Shown piece by piece: positions 30,245 through 34,649 of a DNA stretch of 34,649 nt. The notes under the pieces are model-generated. The model was not told where the DNA came from. It did no database searches and was given only the letters and a program-made list of their open reading frames with translations. Source of the DNA: Nemertoderma westbladi (lineage: Eukaryota; Xenacoelomorpha; Nemertodermatida; Nemertodermatidae); contig JAUCBJ010000778.1 of assembly GCA_032718475.1 (NCBI GenBank), forward strand, positions 1-34,649. The letters run 5' to 3'. The translations under genes and the position numbers were made by a program. How positions within the stretch are numbered: the stretch's first letter is position 1; each line of letters starts with the position of its first letter.

Positions 30245-32038
30245 CTAAAATAAAATAATATAAAATATACAATTTTTATACGAAGTAGGTAAAAAGAACA
30301 GTAGAATATCAATTCAATTTGAATTTGATATACGTACAATTTGTAGCCCAAATGTATTTAGCAGTAAAACTGAAATAAGAGATAATGGTAAAATATGAAA
30401 AAGATGTTCATTTGTGATCCGACAAAAAGTCAATTCAACAGAAAATTGATCGAATAATGCCAATTGTAAAAAAAATAACCTAAAAAATGGAATTAAATTT
30501 TAGAAAATCTAATTAAATTGATTGATTGCAAAGGAATACTGCTAATTCATCTTGAAAATATGTCTGGATATTACCATCGACGGATGTGGCAAATAAATTA
30601 GATTGAAAAAAATGAATTAGATATTATTTCACGCCATGTAGATACAATTATATTTTAATATTTAATTATAAATGAGTGTTTAAATATAGTCAGTAATTTT
30701 GTTTCAGTAGTGCTACAATGGTTTAGGTGTTGATCATGCATTCTGCCCTTACCACCCGCATCGCAGATAACCTACCTATTCTTGAAATGAAAACCTATTC
30801 TTGGGATATACCGTTTCAGTATTTTGATATTGCATGTGTATGATATGATTCTGATACTGGTTGATCATTACCGATAATGAACAACCAGGAACTGTCACGT
30901 TTGTTGGAAAAAATATGTCACGAAAGCGGTCATATAACTAAGAAACATAAAATAATACGACATATTCTTGTTATCTTTCAATAAATATCCGTAATATATT
31001 CTACGGGGAATATGAATCCGAAACACTAAAGTAATGCTTTCTTTAAAATAATTGACCATTTACAATGATTATTTTAATATTTTTAAATGTTACCTGCACA
31101 TCAGCGCAGCGGGGTAAATTGTTTTATTTATTTATTTAAAAAATGTACGATAAAATAAAGTAACAAAATAAAGCCAATAAAAGCAAACAATATTATAAAA
31201 ATATAACTTATGAGTAAATAATACTGGTAAGGAAAGGTACTGGCTGGGGAGATGCACTCAATTCCGGTTATTGGCGAAGTTTCGGCAGTATTTACAATGA
31301 CAATCAGAGCCTTACTGTACTGTAATGGAAAGGTTTCAGGTCGCTGTAGTCCTGTAGAGCTTCCTGTTGAAGCCGTTGTCCTCGTGATAAGTGTCCGTTT
31401 TACTAAGCAACGATGTACTAAAACTCCAAATTGAATGATGTACTATATTGTCTCCCTCCAGTGATTATCTTTCCAAAGTCTGTGTAATCTATACAGTTCT
31501 AGAAAGTCAGGGCAAGCATTCAAGGATGTTCTAATTGTAGATCCTTTATGTAAGTGTTGCATCCAACTAATTGCATTATTGCTACAGTGGATGAACTGCC
31601 TTTGTTATGAAATGGTAGGTATGTGGCGTGGTAGGTATGTAACTGGTAACATGTAACATCGATAGTGACACCTTTTTCAAACGCTTGTAGGCCTACTGTA
31701 GCTAAAGAATGAATGCGAGAATAAAAATTCTGGCTCAAACAGGAAGGAGGAGAGATGAGTTCACTTGTTTGTAATCGTGGTTCCTTGATAAGGTGTCTTT
31801 ATAATTTTCGATTGCTTTTAGTTTCATTCGATTTTCGAGTACGAGTTGACGGCGTTGAATACTTTGATCCAATACAAATGCTGTTTCGATTATTGGAACT
31901 TTACCCTCCTTGCTCCTTTGGACAATTGCAAAAAAATCAGAACATTTACAAATAGCTTGGTCTAACAGAATGCTGTCCGAATAATTTTTGAATTCTTGGG
32001 ACTTTTGTTTAAACTTTGGTTCTTCTAATCGGTTTCCT
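30245..32038. other. AT-rich DNA, no gene recognised; probably intron upstream of the S1 exon
   Basis: The exon beginning at 30244 needs an upstream exon in phase 0. No T1-domain coding sequence is visible here on the minus strand. Open frames such as 31520-31738 minus and 31755-31955 plus carry no recognisable motif. Confidence 0.5.
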
Positions 32039-32039
32039 C

Positions 32040-33763
32040 CTACTACTACTACTAGGTCGAGCGAACTCGGATAGTGGAAATGAGATCCTTCCAGGCTTCC
32101 TGATTCTCCATAGTTGTCGCAATTTCGTTTCTCCCAAGTTCAGTATCCCTTTCAAGTGGATCTATGTTATGGCCGGTCGTCCACGACTACGCTTTCCATG
32201 AGTTGGTTGCCAGAAAAGTAGATCTGGTATGACCTCGTCTTTACTTCGCCAGCAGTGCCCACTGAATCTTAATCTGCGTTTACGGAGGGTGGTTGATAGA
32301 GGTGGTATTGTACCATAAAGCTCGGCGTTTGTCATGTGTTGTCTCCAGCTGATGTTTAGGGCTGCCCTTAGTAGTCTTGTGTAGCAACCATCAATTCGTT
32401 GTTCCAGTGATTTAGTCAGTGTCCAGGTCTCACCCCCGTATAAAAATACACTTTCCACTGTGGCTCGAAAGAACTTACATAGTCTTCAGGTGCCTGGAGA
32501 GATCTGATTTCCAGATGGTATCCATTTTTGATAGAGCTACCCAAGCCTTTGCTTTCCTAACTTCTATGTCCTTTTTGCTACTCTCTATCCATGATCCAAG
32601 GTACTGGAAGTCGTCGACCTTCCTTAGTTGAATATTGTCAATGGTTGTCAAGTTTCCATCATCATTAGAGGTCATGAATTCGGGCTTGGTAGCATTTATA
32701 TGCAATCCAACCTCCTTAGCAGCCCTCTCCACTTTATTTAGTAGAAGCTGTGCATCTGCTAGGATATTAGAGAGCAGGGCGATGTCATCCGCAAAGTCGG
32801 TGTCTGTGACTGTAGTTGCCAGATATCGACTACTTCTGCGTTCTTGAAGTGTGAATCCCAGATCTTCACCATTTGTGGCTGTCCTCATTGCGTAATCCAG
32901 CACAATTACAAACAGTAGTGGTGCTAATGTGTCACCTTGCAGTACCCCAGCCAGGATTGAGAAAAACTCAGTTTCACCATCTGGTGAGAGAACATGTGCT
33001 TCTGTGTCACAATATAACAATCCAATGCCAGCAACAATTACCATATTACCGTATTCCATAAGCTCTTAGGATTTCAAGCATTTTGCCTCTATGGATGGAG
33101 TCGAATGCCTTCTTGAAGTCCACAAAAGTCATGACTGCGGGGAGATTCTTCGACTTAATTCCTTCAATCAGTCTCCGTAGTTAGTGCAAGTATCTGAGCT
33201 ATTGTTGATCTACTTGGTCGAAATCCGTTTTGGCTCTTACGCAGTAGTTTCTCTATGTGACGCCTAATCATATATAGAATCATTATATTTTATATTTTGA
33301 CAGCTACCACAAGCAGACAGATCCCACGATAGTTTGTTGGTATACCGAGGTCTCTTTTCTTGGGGAGAGGCTTTAGTTGACCTTTAGTCCAAATTGGTGG
33401 TGGCTTTTCCCCTTTTAACATCCGGTTGCAAACATTCAGTAATGGTCTGTTTAGCACTCCTGTTTACCATACCTCCGCTGGGATTTCATCTAATCCACTC
33501 GCTTCATTATTGGACATGCTTTTAAAGTTTCTTTGGAGTTCGGCAGGTGTGAAGTCCCCTGTTTCTATAGGCAGTGTCTTGTCATATATTTTCCTTGTAG
33601 AGCTGACCTCGATGTTTGGTGGCTGCCCAAGCAAGTTGCTGAAGTGATTTTTCCACTTCCCAACACGTTCTTCAGGACTATCGGCTTTGTGGCACCCCTT
33701 TGCACAACTTTTCCGACCAGAAACCTACCTCATTTACAGTTTGCCAGGTAAGTCTTGATTGTG
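32040..33763 (-). mobile_element. LINE copy, 5'-truncated, with intact 3' end and TAG-repeat tail
   Basis: Read on the minus strand from 33763 it covers the reverse transcriptase fingers (near 33480), KAFDSIH-type palm (near 33100), [17 protein letters not shown], catalytic FADDIALLS (near 32780) and [20 protein letters not shown]. Then come YGGETWTLTKSLEQRIDG, RLRFSGHCWRSKDE and a final TIRVRST followed by TAG at 32054-32052. Five consecutive TAG triplets close the element, so the stop codon is the first repeat of the tail. Frameshifts near 32470 and 33060-33180 make it non-functional. Compared with 24543-26152 it lacks the endonuclease part. Its 5' break directly abuts the dispersed repeat at 33762. 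Confidence 0.9.
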
Positions 33764-34015
33764 GGGCGAGCGACGAAAGTAAGCGAGCTTAGCATACAGG
33801 TACCACTAACTCAATCGGTGTGTCTGTTGTTCTGTTGTTCTGTCGATCTGTTGTTCTGTCGTGTCCAATTTTAAACGTTAATAACTCAGCCAAATGTTAA
33901 TGAAATTTAACCAAACTTGGTACACATATAGTCTGGCCTAAGTTTAGAAATTTTCCAAGTTGAATTTTCGCGTGGCCTTCGAGAAGCTAGGATAATAGCA
34001 GTTAATTAGTTAATT
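33762..34015. repeat. Dispersed repeat, copy 2 (GTGGGGCGAGC family)
   Basis: Same element as 18693-18920, with the same internal landmarks and an added local expansion of CTGTTGTTCTGT-like units at about 33823-33862. It starts exactly where the LINE homology stops. Confidence 0.85.
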
Positions 34016-34649
34016 AAGTTGATTAGGGTAACAACATCAATTTCAACCTGACTCCTTAAAGGATATTAATTATTTTCTAGTATAAGATTTAAATAATTAT
34101 ACTTAAAGTTATACAGCTGTAATCCCCATACAACATTCCATTATAGTTTTTAATTAGTTCAAGTGATTTGCTTTAATAAATGTGTCTTTAATTGATCAAA
34201 ACGTAATGAAGCGGCACAATTATTGAGTACAAATTCCTGCCCATTATTGGTCAACATAGTCTCTGCGGGGGTGGGTGTAGAGCTGCTAGCTGGCACCAGG
34301 GCAGAGGGGAATTGTACTGTAATAGGCAGCCAGTAGTATTGCTATAGCAACCCAGACATAACTCCAAACATACACTGCCTGTATTTCAATTCCTATTGAC
34401 TCTATACTATAAATGTTGTATTACTTACTATCTCAGGTGACAGATAATGACATAAATACTCATGGCTGTTGTAGGCTTATATCTGAAGTAGTATATTCCG
34501 CAATATATTTGTATGGTTATTTTTTAATTGAATTTTTGCAAAGTAGTAAAATTAATGTTCTTAAAAATAATATTATTATTTTATATATAACCTAGGAAAT
34601 TAGCTACATATTTTCGCTGCAGCTTTAAGAGTGTACATTGATTTAATAT
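34016..34649. other. AT-rich DNA, nothing recognised
   Basis: No exon of the channel gene, transposon or RNA gene could be supported up to the right edge. Confidence 0.5.

Noticed and set aside
31520-31738. Minus-strand frame as a possible upstream channel exon (T1 domain)
   Set aside because: The translation lacks any T1-like motif and no phase-0 donor was evident, so the T1 exon is placed outside the window.

Overview
This is animal nuclear DNA, most likely from an invertebrate. It is AT-rich, carries a split gene with GT-AG introns, and is crowded with retrotransposon and DNA-transposon remains of types common in invertebrate genomes (a BEL/Pao LTR element and LINEs whose 3' tails are TAG repeats). 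No prokaryotic features are present. I could not name the species.

Layout. (1) Positions 1 to about 6000, minus strand: the 5' part of a BEL/Pao LTR retrotransposon. A single open frame starts at 3801 and runs off the left edge. It encodes a very long gag with an alanine-rich coiled-coil segment, cysteine/histidine knuckles and the start of an aspartic protease. To its right is a non-coding leader or LTR built from several layers of tandem repeats. (2) About 6000 to 14400: AT-rich intergenic DNA with one decayed LINE piece (about 12020-12330) and simple repeats. (3) 14477-30244, minus strand: the one recognisable host gene, a Shaw/Kv3-type voltage-gated potassium channel. Six exons join in phase from the first transmembrane segment to a stop codon. 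A seventh, alternative last exon at 21485-21636 also joins in phase and gives a much shorter C-terminus. The N-terminal T1 domain and promoter lie beyond the right edge. (4) The introns hold several transposable elements whose insertion structure can be read directly: a TTA-duplicating element nested inside another small repeat, a 401-bp element with TA flanks, a 285-bp element with a perfect 8-bp target duplication, a 216-bp CAGGG/CCCTG element, a tRNA-derived SINE head, two minisatellites (23-bp and 43-bp units) and LINE fragments. (5) 30245-34649: a LINE copy on the minus strand (about 32040-33763) abutting a dispersed repeat that also occurs at 18693. This is probably upstream intron of the channel gene.

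The best-supported functional story is the channel. The window encodes its membrane core and two alternative cytoplasmic tails, one of 49 residues and one of about 460. Choosing between the last exons would change which cytoplasmic partners or modifications the channel can have while leaving the pore unchanged. The rest is mobile DNA, informative mainly for insertion order and repeat biology.
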